From: an uncultured Lachnospiraceae bacterium | Lineage (GTDB): Bacteria > Bacillota > Clostridia > Lachnospirales > Lachnospiraceae | Length of the DNA stretch: 46,244 bases | Reading direction: 5' to 3' | NCBI GenBank assembly: GCA_902794825.1 | Contig: CADBIU010000015.1 | Span: 1 to 46,244 of the forward strand | Part shown: positions 35,046 to 46,176 of the stretch, one piece after another | Layout: each line of letters begins with the position of its first letter | Position numbering within the stretch: position 1 is the first letter of the stretch | Notes under the pieces: model-generated | The model's input: the letters and a program-made list of their open reading frames with translations, nothing else | What the model was told of the DNA's origin: nothing | Database searches by the model: none | Made by a program: the position numbers and the translations under genes

Positions 35046-35798
35046 TCACTGCATGCCCCATCTCTCCAGGATGATCGGGATGAAGTAGCGCATCTGCTTG
35101 AACCACCAGGGCCAGTCGTGATTGACATCATAGCCCCAGAAATCGCACCACGCGCCGATTCCCTTCTCGCGGAAAACGCTGTCGAGATATCTGAGCGAGC
35201 GGACGCCGTCCTCTTCCCAGGCTCCCTGGCCTACGCAGATGATGATCTGCTTCTGATTGTACTCGTCAATATAGGGATGATCCGGAGACATGTTGGGTAA
35301 GAAGCACTCCGGAGAATTATCGTAAAGCGTCTCGTTCATCCAGCCCTTGAAGAAGACATTGCTGTCATAGACGCCGGACAGCGCCAGGCATCCTGAAAAC
35401 AGATCAGGTCTTCTGAGCATTGTGATCACAGCATGGTTCGCGCCAAGACTGCAGCCTGTAGTCATTGGCAGCTTTCCTCCGGTTCTCTCCAGTATGATGG
35501 GCATCGCTTCATCAACGATGTAATGGAAATACAGTTCCTGCTTCCAGGCCCTGCGTCCCAGATCCCAGTCTCCCTCCGACCAGCTTTCTTTGTCGATGGT
35601 ATCTACCACGAAATACTGAATCTTGCCATCTTCCAAATAGTCACTCAGTTCATTAATCATGCCGAATTCTTCATAATTGTGGCATTTCGAATCCTGAGTC
35701 GGAAACGCAAGAAACGGCACGCCCCCGTGGCCGTAGATGCAAATGTGCATGTCTCTGCTCAGGCAATTGCTGTAATGTGTAATTTCTTCCTTATACAT
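35046..35798 (-). CDS. Esterase-fold protein 1 (putative esterase family)
   Basis: A 250-residue alpha/beta-hydrolase of the enterochelin-esterase-like group. The nucleophile elbow GCSLGANHA gives Ser117; an acid may lie in the VGQGAWEEDG region and the base His in GYDVNHDWPWW. The N-terminal IYGHGGVPFLAFPT segment is typical of a conserved subgroup. No signal peptide. The ATP-grasp gene starts 93 bases downstream on the same strand, and a second esterase gene is divergent. Confidence 0.82.
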   Translation of the reverse strand: MYKEEITHYSNCLSRDMHICIYGHGGVPFLAFPTQDSKCHNYEEFGMINELSDYLEDGKIQYFVVDTIDKESWSEGDWDLGRRAWKQELYFHYIVDEAMPIILERTGGKLPMTTGCSLGANHAVITMLRRPDLFSGCLALSGVYDSNVFFKGWMNETLYDNSPECFLPNMSPDHPYIDEYNQKQIIICVGQGAWEEDGVRSLRYLDSVFREKGIGAWCDFWGYDVNHDWPWWFKQMRYFIPIILERWGMQ

Positions 35799-35828
35799 AA
35801 GTTGACTCCTTTCGGGATACTAAAGGTA

Positions 35829-35837
35829 AGTATAGCA
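35829..35837 (-). promoter_or_regulatory. Extended -10 promoter of the esterase 1/ATP-grasp genes
   Basis: Minus strand TGC followed by TATACT (35829-35834); the -35 is weak. Confidence 0.4.
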
Positions 35838-35889
35838 TAATTTTGAAATATGAACAGAAAATGGAAATGTATTATTGCCAAAACAGCTA

Positions 35890-35918
35890 TTGATTTGTTT
35901 TTAACAAACTGATACAGT
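35890..35918 (+). promoter_or_regulatory. Promoter of esterase 2
   Basis: TTGATT (35890-35895), a 17-base spacer and TACAGT (35913-35918), divergent from the esterase 1 promoter. Confidence 0.5.
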
Positions 35919-35953
35919 ATCGGGCGTAAAAACAAAGACAAGGAGTACAGTAA

Positions 35954-36715
35954 ATGGTTATAAAAGATACGATCTGGTACGCACCCGCTGCCGAGCCCCG
36001 CGGTCTTCATATCTATCTTCCGGACAACTACGACAGCACAGACGAGCGCTATCCCGTCACTTACTTCTGGGACGGCCACAATCTCTTCTATGATTCCGAC
36101 GCCACTTTCGGCAAGTCCTGGGGTCTTAGCGAATTTCTGGACGGCTGGGACAAAGACATGATCATCGTCGGACTTGAGTGCTCCCACGAGGGCGATCACA
36201 GACTCGACGAGTACTGCCCCTATGACGCCAACCTGCTGGGTAAAAAGATCCGCGGTGAAGGCGATGAGACCCTTGACTGGGTCACCCGCAGCCTCAAGCC
36301 ATTCATAGACAGGAAGTTCCGCACCTATTCCTCAAGGGAGGCCACTGCGATCGCCGGCTCCTCCATGGGCGGGCTCATGTCCCTCTACGCTGTCACCAAA
36401 TACAATAATGTCTTCTCCAAAGCGGCCTGTGTCTCCTCTTCCATCTTCATGGTCATGCAGCCTCTCATGGATGACATTTATCACAGCGACATCGATCCCG
36501 ACACCCGCGTCTACCTCTCCTGGGGAGAAAAGGAAGGCGGAACCGATCCGGACTCCGGTTACTGCAAGTTCCTTACCAATTCAAACCGGAAGGTGGAGAA
36601 ACTTCTGAACAGAAAGGGAGCGATCACCCGCCTCTACTGCCAGCCCGACGGCGGACACTGCGAGGCTGACTGGGAGAAAGAAATCCCGGATTTCATGGAC
36701 TTTTTATGGAAGTAA
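35954..36715 (+). CDS. Esterase-fold protein 2 (putative esterase, PF00756-like)
   Basis: A 253-residue cytosolic alpha/beta-hydrolase. Visible are the YPVTYFWDGHNLF segment, the nucleophile elbow AGSSMGG with Ser137, and a probable His in QPDGGHCEADWEKEIPDF; the sequence follows the esterase D/enterochelin-esterase-like pattern. AAGGAG is placed eight bases before ATG 35954. It diverges from esterase 1 and the ATP-grasp ligase with a shared promoter region and ends at a strong terminator. The likely partner relationship is inferred from position. Confidence 0.85.
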   Translation: MVIKDTIWYAPAAEPRGLHIYLPDNYDSTDERYPVTYFWDGHNLFYDSDATFGKSWGLSEFLDGWDKDMIIVGLECSHEGDHRLDEYCPYDANLLGKKIRGEGDETLDWVTRSLKPFIDRKFRTYSSREATAIAGSSMGGLMSLYAVTKYNNVFSKAACVSSSIFMVMQPLMDDIYHSDIDPDTRVYLSWGEKEGGTDPDSGYCKFLTNSNRKVEKLLNRKGAITRLYCQPDGGHCEADWEKEIPDFMDFLWK

Positions 36716-36734
36716 ATCTGCCAAAATATATCAA

Positions 36735-36772
36735 AAAAAACGAGGCGTCCGTTACACGGCGCCTCGTTTTGC
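36735..36772. terminator. Bidirectional terminator after esterase 2
   Basis: CGAGGCG and GCCTCG arms with inner CCG/CGG, an A8 run on one side and TTTT on the other. Confidence 0.85.
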
Positions 36773-36797
36773 TATTTCTGAATCCGATAAAGCGTTC

Positions 36798-37295
36798 CTA
36801 TTCGTGAAGCAGGTTCAGCGCTTTTTTGCCGTCGATCACTACGGTAATATAGTTGACCGCCTTGCCTACAAAGTCGTCAGGGTATCTCTCTTCGATCTTC
36901 TGCTTAGTCCTCTCCAGTACTGCTGCCAGCTCGGCGTCCCGCATTTTAAGCCCAAGATCGATCGGAAACTGATAGTAGTACTTGCCCTTGATCTCGATTA
37001 CCTGCATTTCCAGCTTTTCTGCGCCTTCTCTGCGCGCGCCCTTGTCGTCCAGGATCCTCACTGCCAGCGCATCCATCCTGTCCCGAAGTTCGGAGCCATG
37101 CCGTTTCTGCGCATAACCGATCACAAATGCGTTAGCTTTCGTCTCGCTCTGGTGCTCCCGAAGTATCTTATAGTAAGAGAGGATCATCTTGATCTCCGAA
37201 TCCTTCGACCCGGCTTCAACACCCTTTTTAGTCATCTGCTGCTGCAGAGCGATCATCGCGAAAAACGCCATCAGAACGAGAATAACAAAGGCCAT
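36798..37295 (-). CDS. Single-pass membrane protein, unknown function
   Basis: The start ATG 37295 follows an AAAGGA site and gives 165 residues; an in-frame ATG 24 bases upstream has no site. There is one N-terminal helix (about 1-20, AFVILVLMAFFAMIAL), then a charged, mostly helical cytosolic or external domain with ILSYYKILREHQSETKANAF and a C-terminal part IERYPDDFVGKA-like in character. No domain was recognised. It stands alone, with no partner gene in the same transcript apparent. Confidence 0.62.
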   Translation of the reverse strand: MAFVILVLMAFFAMIALQQQMTKKGVEAGSKDSEIKMILSYYKILREHQSETKANAFVIGYAQKRHGSELRDRMDALAVRILDDKGARREGAEKLEMQVIEIKGKYYYQFPIDLGLKMRDAELAAVLERTKQKIEERYPDDFVGKAVNYITVVIDGKKALNLLHE

Positions 37296-37383
37296 AACAA
37301 ACCATCCTTTCAAAATCAATCTTCAAACAGGATACAATAATTTTCCGAAATAGTCGATACTTTGCCCAACTCCTTCCGCAGCC

Positions 37384-37845
37384 TCACATGCCGAATTCCC
37401 TGCAAAGCGCCTCAAATCTGACTTTCTCCTTGTCCTTCACCGCCTTCGAGAGATCGTTCATGCAGTGATGGATCACATCGGCGTCCTTGAGCACTTCATC
37501 CATCGGACCGTCCACGACCAGCTTGTCATCGTGGTGATAGATCGCCGAACAGATCAGATCGGTCTCATCAGAACTGGTCTGCCCCAGTTCCGCCAGAATT
37601 CCTCTCGCCAGTTCAGCTCCCCTGTGGGCATGATCGTCATAAGACCCGGATTTATAAGCCGCCAGGTCGTGCATCATCGCGGCCATCGCGGCCAGTTCCG
37701 GATCCAGCCCGCGCTTTTTCGCGATCATTGTCGCCGCCAACGACACTCCGTACAGATGATTGACCGCGCCGATCCGCTTGTCCGGACTCTCCATTTTATT
37801 GAGTTCCGCGTCCACAACTTTTCTCAGTTCCTTGAGTCTGCTCAT
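37384..37845 (-). CDS. HD-domain protein, uncharacterised
   Basis: The start ATG 37845 lies five bases after GGGGAGG and gives 153 residues. HD-superfamily ligands are visible: His of NHLYGVSLAA, the HD pair in AAMMHDLAAYKSG, histidines in DDHAHRGAELARG and AIYHHDDK, and Asp in KDADVIHH. It probably binds one or two metal ions and hydrolyses a phosphoester. It follows bcp by 64 bases on the same strand. No closer family name can be given from motifs alone. Confidence 0.78.
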   Translation of the reverse strand: MSRLKELRKVVDAELNKMESPDKRIGAVNHLYGVSLAATMIAKKRGLDPELAAMAAMMHDLAAYKSGSYDDHAHRGAELARGILAELGQTSSDETDLICSAIYHHDDKLVVDGPMDEVLKDADVIHHCMNDLSKAVKDKEKVRFEALCREFGM

Positions 37846-37909
37846 AATAACCTCCCCTGGTTTTTCATCCCTCTTCCGGCTCATCTAAATCAAAACTGTG
37901 TTTTATCCG

Positions 37910-38368
37910 TTACTCCGAAAGCGCGTCCAGCATCTGCTGCGGATTGTCCGCCGCCTTCACCTTGCCGATCGCCTTGACGATCATCCCCTCTTCATCGATC
38001 AGATAAGTCGTCCTCACAACTCCCATAGAAACCTTCCCATAGTTCTTCTTCTCTTTCCAGACGTCATACGCCTCGATCACCGCGTGATCCGGATCCGAGA
38101 GAATTGTGAACGGAAGGCTGTATTTTGTCTCAAAATTCTTGTGCGACTTCACGCTGTCCTTGCTGATCCCGAGCACAACCGCGCCCTTCTCCTGAATCTG
38201 GGGATATCTCTCCGCGAATCCGCATGCCTGCTTCGTGCAGCCGGCCGTGTTATCTTTCGGGTAAAAATACAGAATTACTTTCCTTCCTCTGTAGTCTTTT
38301 AGTGAATGCATCTCTCCGTTCTGATCCGGCAGGGTGAATTCAGGTGCCTTGCTTCCGGTTTCCAGCAT
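37910..38368 (-). CDS. bcp: Thioredoxin-dependent thiol peroxidase (Bcp/PrxQ)
   Basis: A 152-residue cytosolic peroxiredoxin with the motif FYPKDNTAGCTKQACGF: Cys44 is the peroxidatic cysteine and Cys49 the resolving one, as in the PrxQ type with a five-residue gap. GISKDS and the WKEKKNYGKVSMGVVRTTYLID segment are also typical. It reduces hydrogen and alkyl peroxides with thioredoxin. RBS AGGAGG precedes ATG 38368. The HD gene follows on the same strand. Confidence 0.95.
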   Translation of the reverse strand: MLETGSKAPEFTLPDQNGEMHSLKDYRGRKVILYFYPKDNTAGCTKQACGFAERYPQIQEKGAVVLGISKDSVKSHKNFETKYSLPFTILSDPDHAVIEAYDVWKEKKNYGKVSMGVVRTTYLIDEEGMIVKAIGKVKAADNPQQMLDALSE

Positions 38369-38449
38369 AGTTTTTCCTCCTCTGCTTCTGGTAGTTCTAT
38401 TGCGTTTATTATTGTCGTAATTTACTGTTTTCGAAAATTCTCAATTCTC

Positions 38450-38467
38450 TGTACAGACAAATGTACA
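38450..38467. promoter_or_regulatory. TGTACA dyad upstream of the nuclease gene
   Basis: Two copies of the palindrome TGTACA separated by GACAAA. The site lies just upstream of a -10-like TATAGT/TAGAAT and 46 bases before the gene, so it could be a repressor operator. It is compatible with, but not diagnostic of, a BlaI-type TACA...TGTA site. Confidence 0.35.
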
Positions 38468-38512
38468 CATTCTTATAGTAGAATACATTTGATTTTTTAT
38501 AAAGGAGCCGCC

Positions 38513-39742
38513 ATGTACCCGCCGATCCACGAAAAGCCGACAATCACATATTCCTACGACCGCCTCCGGATGCTCTGGGATCGTTATCCTCAGTATCACG
38601 AAATGACCACCTTCTCCACTCTCGATGCTCTGCTCGAGGAACATGAGTCCTATCAGAAGGATTTTGAGGACCTCCGGGAGGAATATACTTCCAACGACTA
38701 TGAGCGTTTTCTCGTTCAGCTGTCCTGGTCAGACCTTTCTTACCGCTACGCGACGATGAAGCTGATTGAAAATGATGAGTTCCCTTCCAATCCCTATGTG
38801 GACGCCTTCCTGAGCCAGTTCGAAGACATCGACACTGACCGAAAGGCCTGTTTCCTCTTTCCGGAGAGCTTTGTCTCTCAATTTTTTGTCATAACAGAAG
38901 TCTGCCGGCAGGCAGAGGTCTTCCGCCCGGTCAACAGCCTTTTCCCCGATGAGGAGAAGGTTCATTACCTGGCAGTCTTTGACAAGGAGAATATGGATAC
39001 CGTGCTCCTGATGTACCATCTTCTCTACACGAACACGTCTCAGGAAGTTTTCGGCGGTTATTCGCTATATGATTATTCTCTGTCCTGGTATCAGACGCAC
39101 CTATGGCAGGACGGAATCGTGCTGCGCTCGCCGTATCTGCCCGACCGGCTGGCGAAGTTTCAGGGAAACCTTCCCTTTCATCACAATCCGGTCAAGACAG
39201 TCCATGTAAGGCGCAATATCGAACACATTCTGGAGTGCGGTTATTTCAAGTCAGAACTTGATTTCTTCCAGAGCCTTACCAGAGTCATTATGCCCTTCTT
39301 CCAATGGTGGTACACCGATCTTGCTCTCTATGAGGAGAAGGACGGCCTGCGCGCGAACTGGCGCCTCGCGCGTACGAAGATCCGGACAAAGCTCACGGCA
39401 GAGGGCGTCATCAAACCCAAGTGGAAGCATGAGCTGAGCCTGTTCCATGCCGTGCGCGGACTCTACCCTGATACTCTTTACCAGTACAGGCCTGACTGGC
39501 TCGGCAGGCAGAGCCTCGATCTATACATTCCCTCCCTCAGCACGGCGATCGAGTATCAGGGGGTCCAGCATTATCTGCCGGTGGAGTTCTTTGGCGGAGA
39601 GGAGGCGCTCTCCCAGCGCAGGGACCTGGACCGCGTCAAAAAAGAGCTCTGTGAGGCAAACAGCGTCCGGCTGATCGAATGGCCGTACAGCGTCGATCCC
39701 ACTGACAAAAATGTAAGGAAAATGCTCTGCGAGGGCGCCTGA
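38513..39742 (+). CDS. Protein with C-terminal PD-(D/E)XK-like nuclease domain
   Basis: The start ATG 38513 follows AAAGGAG and gives 409 residues; a longer in-frame reading would overlap bcp and is rejected. Residues 1-290 are an all-helical/mixed region of unknown family. The last 90 residues show a Vsr/DUF559-like restriction-endonuclease fold: SLDLYIPSLSTAIEYQGVQH (acid pair), EFFGGEEALSQRRDLDRVKKEL and SVRLIEWPYSV. The likely metal ligands are Asp in LDLYIP and Glu in IEYQG, with Gln in the third position. A DNA repair or defence role is possible but not shown. It stands alone. Confidence 0.75.
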   Translation: MYPPIHEKPTITYSYDRLRMLWDRYPQYHEMTTFSTLDALLEEHESYQKDFEDLREEYTSNDYERFLVQLSWSDLSYRYATMKLIENDEFPSNPYVDAFLSQFEDIDTDRKACFLFPESFVSQFFVITEVCRQAEVFRPVNSLFPDEEKVHYLAVFDKENMDTVLLMYHLLYTNTSQEVFGGYSLYDYSLSWYQTHLWQDGIVLRSPYLPDRLAKFQGNLPFHHNPVKTVHVRRNIEHILECGYFKSELDFFQSLTRVIMPFFQWWYTDLALYEEKDGLRANWRLARTKIRTKLTAEGVIKPKWKHELSLFHAVRGLYPDTLYQYRPDWLGRQSLDLYIPSLSTAIEYQGVQHYLPVEFFGGEEALSQRRDLDRVKKELCEANSVRLIEWPYSVDPTDKNVRKMLCEGA

Positions 39743-39817
39743 TCATTCCTCCTGTAAAACCTTCCCTTCCATGTTATCTCATTTCGTGCACAAATATCAA
39801 CTGCCGCGCAGATGCTA

Positions 39818-39826
39818 TGGTACAAT
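39818..39826 (+). promoter_or_regulatory. Extended -10 promoter of the large membrane-protein gene
   Basis: TGG plus TACAAT (39821-39826), about 87 bases before the gene; weak -35. Confidence 0.35.
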
Positions 39827-39912
39827 GAGAACGGGACCGGCCCAAAGCCGGATCTCCGGATACAGTTTCCCTATTTTCAGGAGTGCCCGAGTACTCCGCA
39901 AGGGTGTTTCTC

Positions 39913-41859
39913 ATGGAAAAAGATCGAGACGCGAACTATTCAGAAAAAATGTATACGAACGGATGGCCGTATGAGGATCTGACAGGTACATCTGCGCCAG
40001 GGCAGGATATGTCCTATTTCAGGGACGATGATTCCAAGACCTGGGAGCGGAGGCTCATGGCCCCCGATCTGGGTCTTGACGAGTCTGCTCTGCAGTTATC
40101 AAAAGAGACCCGCAGCTTTCTATGGAAAGCCGGTTTGGTTCCTTACGTCTCAGATCAGCCGCTCACCGGAGTACTTCCGGAGAATTCAGACGCTGAGATC
40201 GAGCGCAAAGACAACGGCTCCGATCAGACAGGTGAGAACCTTGACCGGTCAGGCAGCCGCAGCTCCCGCCCCGCCGCGAGCCATGCCTCGAACAGGACTT
40301 CCAGGCGCAGCGAGGCCTGGGATATCCTGAGCGGGCAAGGCCCCACCAGCTATGCCGGCAGTACAGGCTCCGGCACCCGGTCAGGCGCAAGCTCCGGCAG
40401 CCGGTCACGCTTCAAACGAAAAGACGGCACAACCCGTTCCCGTTCCGCAGTATCCGCCGGCGTCAAGAAGGCCACTTCCACCTACGAGAGCGTCCGCAGA
40501 TCAATGCAGGCCAAGCCGGCAGTCCGCAGTAAGGGAAGCCCTGTTCTCATCCTTTCTCTTGTGATCTTCATTACGCTCTGCATCACTGCAGGCACTTTCT
40601 TCTTTATCAGGAAGTCCGCTCCCGGACCTGACAATATCCCGATCGATCCGCCCGTCTTTGTCGGCGGAGATGACAGCGGGAAAGGAAATTCGGGAAGCGA
40701 TATTTTGGCAGACTACGGATATGATTACAGTGACTTCTATACGCCGAAGTATATTGCTTCCTGCGAACAGCCCGGAGATTCTGACCGATATAATGAGCTG
40801 TGTGTGATCGATCCGGAAGCCTTATTCGGAACTGCGGATCAGCCGGCGGATGAGAGAAAGCGGCTCTTCTACAGCAGCGTGTATCCCACATGGATCACTC
40901 TCGGTTACATGAGCACGGACTCCTACCGGGATTTTGGCTATACGATCATGTACGCTGATCCCGAGGATGACAATCCTTACGGCATGCCGGATATCATGCT
41001 CCCTCCTCAGATGGCCGATCAGGGCGAATTCTTCGAAGCTGTCATTCACGGTTTTACCGATCCGGAATCTGATTTCCTGGATGATTACAGTGATTTTAAG
41101 ATCGGCAAAATACAGAGAGCCCTCATCGAAAAGCACTTCGTCATGTACCTGACGGTCACTTATAAAGACAGCGCGGGCCTCGAGATCCTCGATGTGTATT
41201 CCTTTGAACAGAAACCCTGTGAAACAGCTTTCATTACGGAGTGCCGCTGCGAAAGCGATGACGTCACGGATGGTAAAGAAGTTCTTTCGAATCTCTACAA
41301 AATGCTGGCTTTCCATACTGACGACTTCGAGAACATAGATGCCGGCAGGCACCTGTTCACCAAGTCGCGCGTCTACAGCAGCCGGAACAGTTACTCCGCC
41401 GAGATTGACATCTCCGACCTCGGTGATCTCAAATACAGCAGAAATTTCTACAAGAATCTCGCCGCTTTCGGCATCGGTGAGTACGACAGTTCCGGCAATC
41501 CCTTAATACAGGTTGATCTTAACTATCTGGCTTACAGTTCTGTGGAGGACCTCGGTGGCTATGAAGAATGGATCGATTATGCCCTTGAAAATGAGAATGA
41601 CCGCGGGAACTATATAGAGCCTGCCGTGGAAACTGGCCGCGCGCAGTTCTTATTGGAAGACAACACTGTCTATTTCCTGTCGATGGCAGGCACCGGGAAA
41701 ATGCGCAAATCCGTCGAAGATATCGCTCTCTTCATGTACCGGATCGAGACTCCTGATGGAGAAGTCACATTGGATCTTCGTTTCGAACATGAGATCCCTG
41801 AAGATTGGGATCCCGAAGGATTCCTCAGGGAGCACATTAATATAGAAACAACGAACTAA
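39913..41859 (+). CDS. Large single-pass membrane protein with Ser/Arg-rich linker, unknown function
   Basis: The start ATG 39913 with an AAGG-like site gives 648 residues; an in-frame ATG ten codons upstream is less likely. The N-terminal 85 residues are acidic and soluble. Residues 95-210 are a low-complexity Ser/Arg/Gly linker. One helix follows at about 213-232 (PVLILSLVIFITLCITAGTFFFI). The remainder, about 400 residues, is an external, acidic, beta-rich domain with two cysteines in ITECRCESD. No domain family was recognised. No signal peptide; topology N-in, C-out is inferred from the basic residues before the helix. Confidence 0.65.
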   Translation: MEKDRDANYSEKMYTNGWPYEDLTGTSAPGQDMSYFRDDDSKTWERRLMAPDLGLDESALQLSKETRSFLWKAGLVPYVSDQPLTGVLPENSDAEIERKDNGSDQTGENLDRSGSRSSRPAASHASNRTSRRSEAWDILSGQGPTSYAGSTGSGTRSGASSGSRSRFKRKDGTTRSRSAVSAGVKKATSTYESVRRSMQAKPAVRSKGSPVLILSLVIFITLCITAGTFFFIRKSAPGPDNIPIDPPVFVGGDDSGKGNSGSDILADYGYDYSDFYTPKYIASCEQPGDSDRYNELCVIDPEALFGTADQPADERKRLFYSSVYPTWITLGYMSTDSYRDFGYTIMYADPEDDNPYGMPDIMLPPQMADQGEFFEAVIHGFTDPESDFLDDYSDFKIGKIQRALIEKHFVMYLTVTYKDSAGLEILDVYSFEQKPCETAFITECRCESDDVTDGKEVLSNLYKMLAFHTDDFENIDAGRHLFTKSRVYSSRNSYSAEIDISDLGDLKYSRNFYKNLAAFGIGEYDSSGNPLIQVDLNYLAYSSVEDLGGYEEWIDYALENENDRGNYIEPAVETGRAQFLLEDNTVYFLSMAGTGKMRKSVEDIALFMYRIETPDGEVTLDLRFEHEIPEDWDPEGFLREHINIETTN

Positions 41860-41863
41860 AAAA

Positions 41864-41915
41864 AGCCCTCTGAGGTAGTTTGCAGACAGGCATCTGCAAA
41901 CTGCTCCAGAGGGCT
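41864..41915. terminator. Long bidirectional terminator hairpin
   Basis: AGCCCTCTG/CAGAGGGCT outer arms and AGTTTGCAGA/TCTGCAAACT inner arms, preceded by an A-run, between two converging genes. Confidence 0.88.
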
Positions 41916-41920
41916 CTTAT

Positions 41921-42844
41921 TCACTCATTTGGTACATCCGCAAGAAATTTCTCCCTGTAAGTCTTTCTGTATTTTGCCGGCGACATTCCCTTCGCCTTCC
42001 GGAACATCCTGCTGAAGTACATCGGATTGTCGTAGCCGATCACTGCCGCGATGTTGGCTATGGAATAGTCCGTCGTCTCCAGCAACACCTGCGCATTGCG
42101 GATCCGGATATCCAAAATATACTTCATTGGTGATGTGCCCACAGCGCCGCGGAAGCTCCGATTGAACCAGCTGGTCGACATACTGCGGGACGCCGCATAC
42201 TGCTCGATGCTGATCTCCTCGTTATAGTGTTCCTCGAAATAGTCCTTCGCGCGCTCGATCTCCTCCTGGATGAATCCCGAGACCTGCGGCATAGCCTCTG
42301 TCATCCGCCGGTGAATCAGCAGCATCAGCTCCCGGAAAAGGTACGTCAGCATCTCCTCGTACCCCCAGGAGCACTTGATCAGCTCATCCCGCATCTTGCG
42401 GAAACAGTCCTCGTACTCCCGTGAGATCCCCGTGTGCAGGATATATCCGTCCAGCGGGATCTCATAGTGCTTCAGAATACTCTTCACCTGCCTTCCCGTG
42501 AAATGCACAAACCACACCTGCGTGCGGTCTTTCCCGTAGTAGAAATACTTCTGCTGCTGTTTGGGCTGGTACAGTACCATGTTGCCGGCAGGCACGACGA
42601 CCTCCTGGCCGTTCAAAATGAAGTGTCCTTCCCCGGCCGCGATATAGATGATCTGCCAGTCCACTCTGCCCTTGGGTCTCCAGGTCGGAAGCTTAGGCCA
42701 GGTGAACAACTGATAAGTTCCCGCGCTCAGGATGCGCAGAGGCAGTTTTTTCTCCTTAAACGGCACTCTGGTATTGAACAGATAGCCCGAATTCACATAC
42801 AGATCTTTTCCCAGAACCTCATTTTCTTTCTTATTTTCTTCCAT
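41921..42844 (-). CDS. AraC-family transcription regulator
   Basis: A 307-residue regulator. The N-terminal half is a cupin-type ligand pocket (VDWQIIYIAAGEGHFILNG, PAGNMVLYQPKQQQKY). The C-terminal half holds two helix-turn-helix units: first ISIEQYAASRSMSTSWFNRSF, second YSIANIAAVIGYDNPMYFSRMF, followed by GMSPAKYRK. Such regulators usually bind a sugar and activate the neighbouring gene. It diverges from a beta-galactosidase gene, and the region between carries two direct repeats 21 bp apart, a classic binding layout. No good ribosome site precedes its ATG. Confidence 0.93.
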   Translation of the reverse strand: MEENKKENEVLGKDLYVNSGYLFNTRVPFKEKKLPLRILSAGTYQLFTWPKLPTWRPKGRVDWQIIYIAAGEGHFILNGQEVVVPAGNMVLYQPKQQQKYFYYGKDRTQVWFVHFTGRQVKSILKHYEIPLDGYILHTGISREYEDCFRKMRDELIKCSWGYEEMLTYLFRELMLLIHRRMTEAMPQVSGFIQEEIERAKDYFEEHYNEEISIEQYAASRSMSTSWFNRSFRGAVGTSPMKYILDIRIRNAQVLLETTDYSIANIAAVIGYDNPMYFSRMFRKAKGMSPAKYRKTYREKFLADVPNE

Positions 42845-42937
42845 GTTTCTATTACCCGTATTTGATCAAAACATATCCATACTTACTGTGTTCCCCTAGT
42901 CTTTATTTTATTACTCTTTCTGCCCTTTTCCATACCT

Positions 42938-42978
42938 GTGCAGGTCCTGTATCGGTTAGTGCAGATTTTGAGTCGGTT
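42938..42978 (+). promoter_or_regulatory. Direct-repeat operator of the AraC regulator
   Basis: Two copies of GTGCAG-N8-TCGGTT at 42938-42957 and 42959-42978, 21 bp apart start to start. They end six bases before the expected -35 position of the beta-galactosidase gene. Tandem half-sites two helical turns apart match how AraC-type dimers bind next to an activated promoter. Confidence 0.6.
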
Positions 42979-43007
42979 CGTTTATATGGTTCTGAATTCC
43001 TTTTCGC

Positions 43008-43013
43008 TATGCT
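43008..43013 (+). promoter_or_regulatory. Candidate -10 box of the beta-galactosidase gene
   Basis: TATGCT with a poor -35 region, as expected for a promoter that needs an activator. Confidence 0.4.
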
Positions 43014-43034
43014 TTTTAATAGGGGAATTAGTAA

Positions 43035-46166
<3,132 letters not shown>

Positions 46167-46176
46167 GGAGAATACC

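Noticed and set aside
38306-38512. N-terminal extension of the nuclease-like protein into bcp
   Set aside because: It would overlap bcp on the other strand and the promoter; a good ribosome site precedes ATG 38513.
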